The translations under genes and the position numbers were made by a program. Shown in pieces: positions 37,415-38,634 of a stretch of 38,634 nt of DNA; the stretch's first letter is position 1, and every line of letters starts with the position of its first letter. The stretch is from a virus, in IMG/VR virus record IMGVR_UViG_3300027777_000071, positions 1 to 38,634 of that record; one strand, 5' to 3'. The notes under the pieces were generated by a model. The model did not search any database. It was given only the letters and a program-made list of their open reading frames with translations, and was not told the DNA's origin.

Positions 37415-38634
37415 ATGCCCATGACCATACTCTGGATCGACTTCGAGACGCGAAGCAAGTGTGACTTGCCTTCGCGGGGCGTGTACAACTACGCCCAAGA
37501 TCTCAGCACCGAGGTGCTGTGCATGTCCTACGCCTTCGATGATGGCGAAGTGACGACATGGTTGCCCGGCCAACCGTTTCCCGCTGCTGTTGCCAACCAC
37601 ACCGGCCAGATCCGCGCGCACAACGCCGCGTTTGAGCGTCTGATCTTTTGGTTTGTCCTGTGCCCCAATCAGCGTTTGATTGAGCCTAAGCCGGAACAGT
37701 TCTACTGCACGGCGGCGCAGGCTCGCGCCAACTGCGCGCCTGGCTCGCTGGAGGACGTGGGGCGGTTCGCTGGCGCGTCCATGAAGAAAGACCATCGCGG
37801 TTCGCAGTTGATCCGCCTGCTGTCCATTCCGCAGGCTGACGGGTTCTTCCGTCAGGATGCCACGCTGCTGGCTGAGATGATCCAATATTGCGAGCAAGAT
37901 GTGCGCGCCATGCGGGCGATCAGCAAGGGTATGCGTGATCTGTCCCCAGAAGAATTGACGGACTATCACGTCAATGAGCGCGTCAACGACCGAGGTGTGC
38001 GCGTCGATGTCGAATTGTGCAACGCCGCGATCCGCTACGCCGCGACCGAGTTGGACGAGATCCAACAGATCGTCCGCGATGTGACGGGCGGCGCGATCAC
38101 CAGCGTTCGCAGTCCCAAGATGCGCCAGTGGGTGTTGGACCGTGTCGGGCCGCAGGCGCTGGAACTGATGACCGTCTTCAAGGACGGCGAGGCCAAATAT
38201 TCTATCGACAAATCCGTGCGCGGCAACCTTTTAATTCTTGCTAGGGAAAATCCTGATGAAGTGCCGCCTGATGTCGCTGAAGTCATACAATGTGCGGACG
38301 ACCTATGGGCTTCGTCGGTCGCGAAGTTCCAGCGAGCCGCTAATCTCGCTGATCGAGACGATGGACGAGTGCGTGGCGCTTTTGTCTTTGCTGGGGGTTC
38401 AGCAACGGGACGTGCTTCGAGCTTTGGATTGCAGGTCCACAACTTCCCGCGCAAGTGCGCGAAAGAACCTGAATTAGTTCGCGCTGCGATGACGCAGGAC
38501 GGCGAGATCGTCCCGCAATACGGCAAGCGCGTCACGGATGTGTTGAAGCAGATGCTGCGCCCGGCGCTGCTGGCTGATCCCGGCAATGCACTAGTGGTGG
38601 CCGATTGGTCGTCCATCGAAGCGCGCGTCAACCC
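37415..38634 (+). CDS. DNA polymerase family A with 3'-5' exonuclease domain, N-terminal part (partial)
   Basis: The frame is open from ATG 37415 (or ATG 37421) to the end of the window, 406 codons. The exonuclease motifs are complete: 'IDFETRS' (Asp9, Glu11), 'HNAAFE' (Asn70) and 'YCEQDV' (Tyr158, Asp162), so proofreading is expected. The polymerase domain follows, and the visible part ends just after motif A 'VVADWSSIEARV' (Asp397). The C-terminus with motif C is at 1-228. No ribosome binding site lies directly before the start; one sits before the 37371-37404 hairpin. It replicates the phage genome with the primase-helicase at 999-3332. Confidence 0.94.
   Translation, partial: MPMTILWIDFETRSKCDLPSRGVYNYAQDLSTEVLCMSYAFDDGEVTTWLPGQPFPAAVANHTGQIRAHNAAFERLIFWFVLCPNQRLIEPKPEQFYCTAAQARANCAPGSLEDVGRFAGASMKKDHRGSQLIRLLSIPQADGFFRQDATLLAEMIQYCEQDVRAMRAISKGMRDLSPEELTDYHVNERVNDRGVRVDVELCNAAIRYAATELDEIQQIVRDVTGGAITSVRSPKMRQWVLDRVGPQALELMTVFKDGEAKYSIDKSVRGNLLILARENPDEVPPDVAEVIQCADDLWASSVAKFQRAANLADRDDGRVRGAFVFAGGSATGRASSFGLQVHNFPRKCAKEPELVRAAMTQDGEIVPQYGKRVTDVLKQMLRPALLADPGNALVVADWSSIEARVN

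Overview
This window is most of a tailed-phage genome of the P22-like podovirus type. Supporting that, it has a P22-type portal, a scaffold plus P22-type coat protein, gp4-like and gp10-like head completion proteins, three consecutive internal/ejection proteins and a short lysis cassette. No integrase, repressor or tRNA gene was seen, so a lytic lifestyle is likely but not proven. The host cannot be read directly. The GTA-type 3TM holin, the GH108 endolysin and the repeated 'ADRIEKLEAAL' small proteins are most familiar from phages and prophages of Alphaproteobacteria, which is my best guess. Both ends fall inside one family A DNA polymerase gene: the N-terminal exonuclease and motif A are at the right end, motif C is at the left end. 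The molecule is therefore probably circular or circularly permuted, with at least about 0.4 kb missing between the ends.

Layout. (1) 35561-38634 and 1-3332, rightward replication module: DUF2800 PD-(D/E)XK nuclease, DUF2815 putative ssDNA-binding protein, DNA polymerase, a PAPS-reductase-like gene, primase-helicase. (2) 33694-35488, leftward replication accessory operon: VRR-NUC nuclease, SNF2 helicase and a small partner, divergent from the DUF2800 gene. (3) 3447-5448: a leftward small gene, then a rightward HTH-metallophosphoesterase with two small genes. (4) 5445-8645: a compact leftward operon of small genes joined by ATGA and ATGACTGA overlaps. It includes a Pro-rich protein with a DnaA domain IV-like C-terminus and a tandem paralogous pair. 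(5) 8646-9258: an AT-rich, repeat-loaded intergenic control region between the leftward operon and the packaging genes. (6) 9259-33697, one rightward morphogenesis and lysis block: TerS/TerL, portal, a tail-fibre module (two fibres sharing one N-terminal anchor, the second with a polyglycine adhesin domain), scaffold, coat, head completion, a further fibre, ejection proteins, holin and endolysin.

The most interesting signals are four. The 8646-9258 region holds six TGCAAT boxes pointing outward from an AT-rich core, which looks like a replication origin, and a phage-encoded DnaA-domain-IV-like protein is a plausible binder. The PAPS-reductase-like gene is bracketed by a perfect 16-bp duplication of the polymerase stop/next-gene start junction, the scar expected of a cassette ('moron') insertion. 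A 13-bp-stem hairpin lies between the only good ribosome binding site and the polymerase start codon. A 38-bp direct repeat and a 20-bp tandem repeat lie just upstream of TerS. Function calls come from reading translated sequence for family signatures; no database search was run.
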